From: TMED27 sp037969235
GTDB taxonomy: Bacteria > Pseudomonadota > Alphaproteobacteria > Micavibrionales > Micavibrionaceae
Direction: 5' to 3'
Assembly (NCBI GenBank): GCA_037969235.1
Contig: JBBKXA010000125.1
Coordinates: 1-18,573, forward strand
Length of the DNA stretch: 18,573 bases
Below, one piece after another: positions 8,486 through 14,882 of the stretch. The notes beneath the pieces are model-generated. The model had not been told where the DNA came from. It ran no database searches and saw only the letters and a list, made by a program, of their open reading frames with translations. How positions within the stretch are numbered: the stretch's first letter is position 1; every line of letters starts with the position of its first letter. A program made the translations under genes and the position numbers.

Positions 8486-8537
8486 CAAGTGCAGGCAATA
8501 TGCCTCATAGATAATTCAGATAGGTCAACAACTTAAA

Positions 8538-9782
8538 ATGAAAATCATTTTCACCGGATCAAATGATCCCAAATTCCGAAACATGGTAACTGCTTTGAGA
8601 AACGTACTTGAAGGCCATGAAATCACCTTTGTTGATACAAAACATATAACCAAAAACAGATCCAAAGAATACAAAAATGCCGACCTATTCGTATGCGCAC
8701 ACCATCATACCCCAAATGCGCAATACGCTGATCCATTTAAGCCCGCCTCTGCCATTGAAGTCATATTAAAAAACTACAAAAAAGCAACGTTAGGCATCCC
8801 CACAAATTTATCCCCCAAAGAAGCGAATAAGATTAAAACTGAAATGCACGCTGATTTCATTACAGCCGAACCCTTATGCGAACTCAACTCAAATATACTG
8901 AAGCTCTATATTTTAAACGCATTGGAACAAGCACCCGCCATAAATGAGGCGAAAAAAACACGCCGTCACGCATCAAAAAAATCCACAGCTCCGACCACAG
9001 ATGACATTGAAAAAGAAAAACAAAAAGAACTCAATCAAAAATTAAATACCATCACTGCCGAGTTAGGTATGGAAGGCAGCGCTCAAACAATTGAAATCCC
9101 TGCTGTCGTTAATTTCATCTTACAAAAACTGATGAACAATGCCCCTCAAGACATAAAAATCAATGGCCAACAACTTAGGGAAGAATTTAACAATCAAAGC
9201 GGGTTTCTTCCTATATCAGAAAGCAGAATTCGTCATGAACTGTCTAAGACAAAATCTTTATTAAACAAGCTGTTCAAAAAAATTGGCCTTGATAAAACCC
9301 ACACAGATTGCATTTTCACAGGAAAAACAGGCTCTACGACTGACGGCTATAGTATGGACCCGTTCACTGCACGACAGCTTATTATCACTAAAGTGGAAGA
9401 AAAGGCACCCGCGCCCCCTAAACCTATAAAATATAAGCCCAAAATCACTGCCGCACAAATAGGCATTGAAGGAAACAACACACGAATTAGTTTAAATAAA
9501 ACTCAACATTGGGGATTAAATCACCTTATGTCATTTCCTGATGGTCAACGCGTTAGCAGCATGGATTTAGCAAAAGAATACAACAAAACAAACACCCCCA
9601 ACATCACTCGATCAAGTATGAAGGAAGCTATACGCAATATAAGAGAAGCTCTAAATCATCTGTTTAACGAGTGTGGCATGAAAATAACTGCCGAAGAATG
9701 CCTGATTGCCAAGAAAGCTGGATACGCCCTAGACCCCGAAATCGCTAAAATGCTTGAAATACATGTACTTGACAACGTGTAA
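8538..9782 (+). CDS. Pseudo-response-regulator-like protein with two winged-helix domains
   Basis: Paralogue of the preceding gene: both begin with M-x-II-x-TGSNDPKF and share the layout ADLF(I/V)CAH (48-55 here) and ADF(I/V)T (105-109 here). As in the partner, the receiver phosphorylation residues are absent (Ala-His at the Asp site; ADFITAEP where ADDYLTKP is usual). After a charged linker (about 138-168) come two C-terminal repeats. Repeat one spans about 172-287 (ITAELGMEG, QQLREEFNNQ, DGYSMD). Repeat two spans about 303-411 (ITAAQIGIEG, MKEAIRNIREALNHLF, AGYALDPE). Each matches the single winged-helix unit of the 7625 protein. Two DNA-binding units in one chain suggest recognition of a direct repeat without dimerisation. 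Only a weak, distant AGG precedes the ATG, so translation may depend on the upstream gene. Function is inferred, not recognised. Confidence 0.6.
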   Translation: MKIIFTGSNDPKFRNMVTALRNVLEGHEITFVDTKHITKNRSKEYKNADLFVCAHHHTPNAQYADPFKPASAIEVILKNYKKATLGIPTNLSPKEANKIKTEMHADFITAEPLCELNSNILKLYILNALEQAPAINEAKKTRRHASKKSTAPTTDDIEKEKQKELNQKLNTITAELGMEGSAQTIEIPAVVNFILQKLMNNAPQDIKINGQQLREEFNNQSGFLPISESRIRHELSKTKSLLNKLFKKIGLDKTHTDCIFTGKTGSTTDGYSMDPFTARQLIITKVEEKAPAPPKPIKYKPKITAAQIGIEGNNTRISLNKTQHWGLNHLMSFPDGQRVSSMDLAKEYNKTNTPNITRSSMKEAIRNIREALNHLFNECGMKITAEECLIAKKAGYALDPEIAKMLEIHVLDNV

Positions 9783-9836
9783 CCACCAATGATTAACAAA
9801 CATTTAGCCTCTTTAAATTTAAAATTTGTACAAATC

Positions 9837-9868
9837 GTTAATTTTTGTTAATATTAATTAAGATTAAC
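9837..9868. promoter_or_regulatory. TTAA-rich operator upstream of ctrA with 22-bp palindrome
   Basis: The 119-base gap before ctrA is strongly A+T-rich. TTAA occurs at 9838, 9848, 9854, 9858 and 9864. Three pairs are spaced ten bases start to start (9838/9848, 9848/9858, 9854/9864), one helical turn. 9847-9868 is an imperfect palindrome, GTTAATATTAA against TTAAGATTAAC, with ten of eleven pairs matching. CtrA classically binds TTAA-N7-TTAA; here the spacing is N6, so this is a CtrA-like rather than canonical site. Autoregulation of ctrA, or binding by the adjacent winged-helix proteins, are the two natural readings. Confidence 0.5.
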
Positions 9869-9901
9869 GCCTCACAACTTTTAATTTGAAAAGGAATTTT
9901 C

Positions 9902-10609
9902 ATGCGCGTACTCCTCGTAGAAGACGATACCTCCACCGCGAAATCGATTGAACTCATGCTGAAATCCGAAGGCTATGTCATCGACACCGCCGATTTGGGC
10001 GAAGATGGTCTCGAAATTGGAAAAATTTATGAATATGACATCATTATCCTCGATCTGATGTTACCGGATATGGATGGCTACGACGTGCTAAAATCCCTGC
10101 GCGACGCTAAAGTCGAAACGCCGATCCTCATCCTCTCCGGCCTCACGGAATTGGACAATAAACTCAAAGGCTTGGGCTATGGCGCGGATGATTACCTCAC
10201 CAAACCATTTGATAAACGTGAACTCGTCGCACGAATCCAAGCCATCGTGCGCCGCTCTCAAGGCCATTCACAAAGCGTGATTGAGACAGGCAAAGTCAAA
10301 GTCAACCTCGACAGCCGCACCGTGGCCGTCAACGATAAACCGCTCCACCTAACAGGCAAAGAATACGGTATTATCGAACTGTTATCGCTGCGCAAAGGCT
10401 CAACGCTCACCAAAGAAATGTTCCTCAACCATCTTTATGGCGGTATGGACGAGCCCGAAGTAAAGATCATCGACGTCTTTATCTGCAAACTCCGAAAAAA
10501 AATCCAAGACGCCGCCGATGGAGAAAACTATATCGAAACCGTATGGGGCCGTGGCTACGTTCTTCGCGACCCACAAAAAAGCGAAACCGGCAAAGCCGCC
10601 GCGGGTTAA
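9902..10609 (+). CDS. ctrA: CtrA, cell-cycle response regulator (OmpR family)
   Basis: CtrA is the master DNA-binding response regulator of many alphaproteobacteria. It is phosphorylated through the CckA-ChpT relay and controls replication, division and motility genes. The 235-residue protein has a full receiver: acidic residues E7, D8, D9, phosphoacceptor D51 in IILDLMLPDMDGYD, S79, and K101 in ADDYLTKPFD. The winged-helix effector spans about 128-225, with LTGKEYGIIELLSLRKGSTL, VKIIDVFICKLRKKI and VWGRGYVLRDP, all characteristic of CtrA. AAGGA (9891-9895) lies six bases before the ATG. The C-terminus ends KAAAG rather than in a terminal Ala-Ala, which may matter for ClpXP-dependent turnover. 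A strong terminator follows. It stands directly downstream of the two pseudo-regulator genes. Confidence 0.93.
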   Translation: MRVLLVEDDTSTAKSIELMLKSEGYVIDTADLGEDGLEIGKIYEYDIIILDLMLPDMDGYDVLKSLRDAKVETPILILSGLTELDNKLKGLGYGADDYLTKPFDKRELVARIQAIVRRSQGHSQSVIETGKVKVNLDSRTVAVNDKPLHLTGKEYGIIELLSLRKGSTLTKEMFLNHLYGGMDEPEVKIIDVFICKLRKKIQDAADGENYIETVWGRGYVLRDPQKSETGKAAAG

Positions 10610-10618
10610 CCCTGCAAT

Positions 10619-11611
10619 ATGGATGTCAACTCATCACTACTCATTCTAAAAATCGCCAAAATTATGGCGATTTTTCTTTGTTTAGGTTTTATACTTTCCT
10701 ATGGCGCACGCCAAAACTGGCTGATGGATTTATTCAGCCATTTCGTCATTCAATATTTTGTTTTTGGATTAATACTCGCAATTATATTTGCCATTTTCCA
10801 AAGCTGGACTTTAGCGTTGATGTGCTTAATTGTGGCTAGCATAAGCGTCTACAACCTAGAGCCGCGCTTCAAACAACAAGCCAGTTCACAAAACGCACAT
10901 ACGATAACAATTGCGCAATATAATCAATTCCACGCCACCAAAAACCACGACGCCATGATAGAATGGCTCAAAAACAATGCCGCTAATTTTGACATTGTGA
11001 CAATTCAAGAAATCACGCCAGAAGTAGTTAAATCCCTGCAATCTCTCAACGATATCTACCCTTATCAATTCCCCGAAAGCCCTACAAAACATGCTGATGT
11101 ATATATCATAAGCAAACATAAAATCATTGCGGGAGAAATCATTGATACCTCATCCCCCGGTTTGCCATCAAAAACTGGCTTCCATGCAAGAATTGAAATC
11201 GCAGGCTTAACCGACCCTTTATCATTTTACACAATCCACACAAAATCCCCAATGAGTAAAAAACGCTTCAAGCAACGCAATCAAGAACTCTCACACATGG
11301 CGAACCTCATCGAATCTGATAGCAGTAAAGCCATAATTTTCACCGGTGATTGGAATATCTCACCCTACAGCCCGCATTTCAAATCAATGCTCATAAAATC
11401 GAAACTATCTCATAGATACAATGGCTTATGGCCACCAACCACATGGCCATCAATATTTTTAGCACACTTCCTAAAAATTCCGATAGACCACATTTTGGCC
11501 TCTGACAAGCTTCATTTAAAAAATTATTCCACCATTGGCGCCATGCGATCAGACCATCACCCCATCATCGCTGAGTTTGCCTTTGACAAAAAACTCGGCT
11601 CAAAGGAATAA
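10619..11611 (+). CDS. Membrane-anchored endonuclease/exonuclease/phosphatase-family protein
   Basis: This belongs to the EEP superfamily (DNase I-like metal-dependent phosphoesterases), and the arrangement resembles YafD-type proteins. The N-terminus has three hydrophobic helices (about 8-28, 42-60 and 63-79). The catalytic domain spans about 94-324: an early Asn in IAQYNQFH (98-105), metal-binding Glu131 in TIQEI, His207 in YTIHTKSP, D244 and N246 in TGDWNISP, PIDHILAS (288-295), and SDHHPII (311-317). The active site therefore appears complete. Substrate is unknown. The ATG used here is nine bases after the ctrA stop but has no good ribosome site. An ATG at 10664 (Met16) lies in the terminator loop and stem and is an alternative. 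The frame is A+T-richer than ctrA. Confidence 0.75.
   Translation: MDVNSSLLILKIAKIMAIFLCLGFILSYGARQNWLMDLFSHFVIQYFVFGLILAIIFAIFQSWTLALMCLIVASISVYNLEPRFKQQASSQNAHTITIAQYNQFHATKNHDAMIEWLKNNAANFDIVTIQEITPEVVKSLQSLNDIYPYQFPESPTKHADVYIISKHKIIAGEIIDTSSPGLPSKTGFHARIEIAGLTDPLSFYTIHTKSPMSKKRFKQRNQELSHMANLIESDSSKAIIFTGDWNISPYSPHFKSMLIKSKLSHRYNGLWPPTTWPSIFLAHFLKIPIDHILASDKLHLKNYSTIGAMRSDHHPIIAEFAFDKKLGSKE
10648..10675 (+). terminator. Intrinsic terminator after ctrA, inside the next gene's 5' end
   Basis: An 11-bp perfect stem (AAAAATCGCCA at 10648-10658 and TGGCGATTTTT at 10665-10675) with a six-base loop runs directly into TTTTTCTTT. It lies 39 bases after the ctrA stop, a normal position for its terminator. 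It also lies within the coding frame that begins at 10619, so that frame's first 15-19 codons contain it. Either the downstream gene starts later, or the hairpin attenuates it. Confidence 0.8.
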
Positions 11612-11625
11612 TACCGCCGCAATAA

Positions 11626-11847
11626 TTACGACTGTACAGGCACATATAGGCCACATACCTTGGGCTCATTCGCAGGAATAGAATCTCCCAATTGGGCACC
11701 ATCAATAAATTCAGATTGTATATTATCTACTACATCTTGACGGCTACTAAAAACGGCAACCCCTTTTGACTGTTGCTGGTAAAGCGCAGGATTAACATTT
11801 TTATCCCATACCAATCCCAAATCTATAGCTTCTGTTTTTGTAATCAT
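11626..11847 (-). CDS. Small unknown protein, 73 aa
   Basis: The product is 73 residues, soluble-looking and unrecognised. It begins MITKTEAIDLGLVWDKN and ends with GLYVPVQS. AAGGA sits eight bases before the ATG at 11847-11845 on the minus strand, which strongly supports translation. The single Cys (CGLYVPV) and a central ISR-free, mildly acidic stretch give no function. It is convergent with the EEP-family gene, whose stop is 14 bases away. It is divergent from pgsA, with about 110 A+T-rich bases between them. Confidence 0.6.
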   Translation of the reverse strand: MITKTEAIDLGLVWDKNVNPALYQQQSKGVAVFSSRQDVVDNIQSEFIDGAQLGDSIPANEPKVCGLYVPVQS

Positions 11848-11931
11848 AATATATTTCCTTTTTGTTTTTCGATAAAAAAATAATCTACAAAACCCTATAA
11901 CCTATGTCAAACAATTTTTAATTTTGTGTCC

Positions 11932-11955
11932 ATCCGCTTTCATCTGTGGTTAAAT
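11932..11955 (+). repeat. ATCYGC-TT-ATCTGTG element, copy before pgsA
   Basis: ATCCGCTTTCATCTGTG followed by GTTAAAT, immediately before the pgsA start. A close relative, ATCTGCGTTAATCTGTG, occurs at 16010-16026 before the YejA-like gene (14 of 17 positions agree), also followed after a short insert by GGTTTA. The decamer-like phasing CTG..../CTG.... recurs in both. Function is unknown: a regulatory site or a dispersed extragenic repeat. Confidence 0.45.
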
Positions 11956-11960
11956 ACGCC

Positions 11961-12521
11961 ATGATCTGGACAATCCCCAACATCATGACAATGGCGCGTA
12001 TTTTACTTCTGCCCTTTGTCATTGCCTGTTTCTATGCCGAAAGTCACTTCGGCGCGCTCGCCATATGGATTTGTTTCACCCTCTACGCGCTCGCCTCCAT
12101 CACCGATTTCCTCGACGGATGGGCGGCACGAAAATTCAATCAAATCAGCCCATTCGGCACATTCCTTGATCCGATCGCTGATAAAATATTCGTCGGCGTC
12201 ATCCTCGTTTTGTTAATCGCATTCGAAAGACTCGAAGGGCTGTGGCTCCTACCCGTACTCGCCATATTCACACGAGAATTTCTTATCTCTGGCTTACGCG
12301 AATTTCTTGGTCCCCACAACGTCCAAATGCCCGTCACCAAACTCGCCAAATGGAAAACCACCGTGCAAATGCTCAGCCTTGGCGTGCTCATCCTCGCGCC
12401 TTTATCCCCGCTCCTACTCACCGTCGGACAATGGAGCTTGCTCCTCGCCGCCACTCTTACGGTGATAACCGGCTGGAGTTACTTAAAAACAGGCATGGAT
12501 TTTATCCGCAAAATGGCGTAA
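11961..12521 (+). CDS. pgsA: CDP-diacylglycerol-glycerol-3-phosphate 3-phosphatidyltransferase
   Basis: PgsA is an inner-membrane enzyme that joins CDP-diacylglycerol and glycerol-3-phosphate to form phosphatidylglycerol-phosphate, the first committed step to phosphatidylglycerol and cardiolipin. The 186-residue protein carries the CDP-alcohol phosphotransferase motif DG-x2-AR-x8-G-x3-D-x3-D in full: D52, G53, A56, R57, G66, D70, D74. Several membrane helices surround it. I chose the ATG at 11961 because PgsA proteins typically begin M-x-WTIPN-x-LT. A GTG at 11946 in the same frame would add five residues. Neither start has a Shine-Dalgarno sequence; TTAAAT ends five bases before the ATG. pyrD starts ten bases after the stop, and the two are likely co-transcribed. 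Confidence 0.9.
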   Translation: MIWTIPNIMTMARILLLPFVIACFYAESHFGALAIWICFTLYALASITDFLDGWAARKFNQISPFGTFLDPIADKIFVGVILVLLIAFERLEGLWLLPVLAIFTREFLISGLREFLGPHNVQMPVTKLAKWKTTVQMLSLGVLILAPLSPLLLTVGQWSLLLAATLTVITGWSYLKTGMDFIRKMA

Positions 12522-12530
12522 AAATACGCC
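12515..12530 (+). promoter_or_regulatory. Hairpin across the pgsA stop, abutting the pyrD start
   Basis: GGCGTA (12515-12520), a four-A loop and TACGCC (12525-12530) form a perfect six-bp hairpin. It contains the first bases of the pgsA stop and ends one base before the pyrD ATG at 12532, where no Shine-Dalgarno sequence is present. It could couple pyrD translation to pgsA or restrict it. No T-tract follows, so it is not a terminator. Confidence 0.4.
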
Positions 12531-12531
12531 T

Positions 12532-13593
12532 ATGTTCAATCTTTACAAACTCGCCCGCCCATTAATCTTTAAAATGGATGCGGAAAAAGCCCACGGCTTA
12601 ACCATCAAAGCCCTCAAAAGCGGCGCACTTCCCGCATGCAAAATCGTGCGCGATGATGCTCTCCTTCAATCCTTATGGGGTCTGAACTTCAATAACCCTG
12701 TCGGTCTCGCCGCTGGCTTTGATAAAAACGCCGAAGCCATTGAAGGCATAAGCAAAATGGGTTTTGGTTTCATCGAAGTCGGCACCGTCACCCCCCTGCC
12801 TCAGGACGGCAACCCCAAACCACGAATTTTCCGCGCCCCCAAACACGAAGCGATCATCAACCGCATGGGCTTTCCCAATGGCGGCCTTGATATATTCAAA
12901 ACTAATCTCGCCGCGACCACACGTAAAGATAAAATCATCGGCATCAATATCGGCATGAACAAAGCGCAAACCAATCCCGCCGCCGATTACACCACGCTCA
13001 TTCACGCCCTCGCGCCCATGGCCGATTACATCACCATTAACATTTCATCCCCCAACACCCCCGGCCTGCGCGACCTCCAAAGCCGCGCACCGCTCCTCGC
13101 CCTCATCACCGCGATCAAGCAAGCACTCGCGACAACATGCGGCCAAAACACGCCACCATTGCTCGTCAAACTCGCCCCTGACCTCAACGAAGATCAGCAA
13201 AAAGAAATGGCGCAAGTCGCAACCGAAAGCGGCATTAACGGCCTCATTCTCGGCAACACCACACTTGATCGACCCGAATTTTTGCCCGATGATTTCCGCG
13301 CCCAACCCGGCGGCCTCAGCGGTCAACCGTTAACCGCCAAATCAACCCAAATTATCCATAATTTTTACGCCTTAACCAACGGCGCAATTCCCATCATCGG
13401 CGTAGGCGGCATTTCAAACGGAGCTGAGGCTTACGCCAAAATTAAAGCAGGCTCATCCCTCGTGCAACTCTACTCCGCGCTTGTATATAAAGGCCCTACG
13501 CTCATAAACACAATCAATACACAACTGCTCGAATTATTAAAGGCCGACGGCCACACCAATATCACCCAAGCCATCGGTGCAGATCATGGATAA
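12532..13593 (+). CDS. pyrD: Dihydroorotate dehydrogenase (quinone), class 2
   Basis: Class 2 PyrD is a membrane-associated FMN enzyme that oxidises dihydroorotate to orotate with quinone as acceptor, the fourth step of pyrimidine synthesis. The 353-residue length and the N-terminal amphipathic segment (about 1-40) are class 2 hallmarks. Conserved stretches are NPVGLAAGFDKNAEA (55-69), IEVGTVTPLPQDGNPKPRIF (81-100) and NRMGFPNGG (110-118). NISSPNTPGLRDLQ (170-183) has the catalytic Ser at 173. LLVKLAPDL (210-218), GLSGQPLTAKS (261-271) and the phosphate-binding IIGVGGI (288-294) complete the set. Nothing is missing. It lies between pgsA and the tipF-like gene, with which it overlaps by eight bases. 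Confidence 0.96.
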   Translation: MFNLYKLARPLIFKMDAEKAHGLTIKALKSGALPACKIVRDDALLQSLWGLNFNNPVGLAAGFDKNAEAIEGISKMGFGFIEVGTVTPLPQDGNPKPRIFRAPKHEAIINRMGFPNGGLDIFKTNLAATTRKDKIIGINIGMNKAQTNPAADYTTLIHALAPMADYITINISSPNTPGLRDLQSRAPLLALITAIKQALATTCGQNTPPLLVKLAPDLNEDQQKEMAQVATESGINGLILGNTTLDRPEFLPDDFRAQPGGLSGQPLTAKSTQIIHNFYALTNGAIPIIGVGGISNGAEAYAKIKAGSSLVQLYSALVYKGPTLINTINTQLLELLKADGHTNITQAIGADHG

Positions 13594-14842
13594 ACAAAAA
13601 AAATCCGGCACGTTCCTCATAGTTGGCATATTTATTGCAACGCTCATAACAACCAGCTTAAGCTTCTTATCGCTGAAACTGGCGATGTTATCATTGGGCG
13701 TGTTTGCTTTCGGGCTCACCTTAGCTGTTGAATTTTCCCGCCGTAGGCAATGGGAGAACAACACCGAAAAACGCTTTGATTTAATAGATAAAAAACACAC
13801 TGCGTTCGCCGACACTCAGGCACAAAATACGAAAGATATCTATATGTTGAAAAAAATATTACAGGGACTAAAACTACATAAACCCAGCGCCCCAGGCCCC
13901 ATCACACAAAAAGCCGATACATTCGCAAATATTTTAAAAACCACAGCACCACTCCCAAAGGAAGTCGCGAATCCTAAGGCCACAGCACAACCAAAGCAAA
14001 AAATACCGCCCAAAATCGTACCCAAAATCAAAAATGTCAGCGGCTTTGATAACTTCGACACCATCAGCGACAACGTCATTCATGAATTGATCGAACACGC
14101 TCTCGCTGAAAATGACATCAACGTTTTCATACAACCCATCGTCCGCCTCCCCCAACGCCAAATTCGCTTTTACGAAATGTTCGCCCGCATCCGCGCCCGC
14201 CCCGGTCAATATATCCCCGCCAGCCGCTATATGAAAGTCGCCGAGCAAGACAACAACGATGACAAAATCGACAATCTTCTGCTCTTGCATGGCCTAAACA
14301 TCATCAAAAACAGCGCCGATCTGCAAAACGCCACACCTTTTGTGTTAAACATCAAACGCAGCACTCTTAAAAATCCAGATTTTATGAAGTGCGTCCTAAA
14401 TTTCATTCAACAAAATCGCGCGCTTGCTAACCGCCTAGTTTTTGAAATTCAACATAAAGATTTCGATACGCTACAGCCCGCATTCCTAGAAATTATACGT
14501 GGTATGGGTCAATTAGGTTGCGCTTTTTCACTCGATCATGTGCAAAGTTTAAAGCTGGATATTTCCAATCTGCAACGTTTCAAAATTCGCTACATCAAAA
14601 TCATAGCAGCAAAAATGCTTGAACACACCATTGACAAAAAAACGCTCACACAATTTCAACGCGAAAAAAATGCGCTGGAATCAAACGGTATCGGCGTGAT
14701 TGTCGAACATATCGAAACCGAAAAACAAATGCGCGACCTTCTTGATTTTGACATTCACTATGGTCAAGGCTACCTCTTCGGCAAACCCGACCTCGAACGC
14801 GCTTACACCAACAAAAACAACGACGGCTGGGCGGCAGAATAA
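13586..14842 (+). CDS. TipF-like protein: two membrane helices, coiled coil, degenerate EAL domain
   Basis: In Caulobacter, TipF is a c-di-GMP-binding EAL protein that recruits early flagellar components to the pole. This 418-residue protein has two N-terminal membrane helices (about 9-26 and 30-49), a charged coiled-coil-like region (about 52-98), a Pro/Lys linker, and an EAL-family domain from about 162 to the end. The catalytic set is broken. EAL itself reads EMF (197-199), the usual DD pair reads DH (317-318), and the KID motif is KII. N255, E287 and the final GQGYLFGKP (393-401) are kept. It is therefore probably a c-di-GMP sensor or inactive scaffold. The start overlaps pyrD by eight bases; a GTG three codons upstream is possible. 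The nearby flagellar genes favour TipF, which stays an inference. Confidence 0.7.
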   Translation: MDKQKKSGTFLIVGIFIATLITTSLSFLSLKLAMLSLGVFAFGLTLAVEFSRRRQWENNTEKRFDLIDKKHTAFADTQAQNTKDIYMLKKILQGLKLHKPSAPGPITQKADTFANILKTTAPLPKEVANPKATAQPKQKIPPKIVPKIKNVSGFDNFDTISDNVIHELIEHALAENDINVFIQPIVRLPQRQIRFYEMFARIRARPGQYIPASRYMKVAEQDNNDDKIDNLLLLHGLNIIKNSADLQNATPFVLNIKRSTLKNPDFMKCVLNFIQQNRALANRLVFEIQHKDFDTLQPAFLEIIRGMGQLGCAFSLDHVQSLKLDISNLQRFKIRYIKIIAAKMLEHTIDKKTLTQFQREKNALESNGIGVIVEHIETEKQMRDLLDFDIHYGQGYLFGKPDLERAYTNKNNDGWAAE

Positions 14843-14882
14843 AAAAATTGCATAATAAATTTTCACATGCTACATAATTCAT

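Noticed and set aside
8493..8505. AGGCA-ATA-TGCCT hairpin after the 7625 gene as a terminator
   Set aside because: The stem is only five bp and no T-tract follows, so termination is unlikely.
9793..9807. TTAA-N7-TTAG as a canonical CtrA box
   Set aside because: The second half-site is imperfect and lacks the usual TTAAC; the phased block at 9837-9868 is a better candidate.
14826..14870. A/T-rich inverted segment after the tipF-like gene as a terminator
   Set aside because: Pairing is limited to A/T bases with mismatches and no G+C-rich stem; not convincing.
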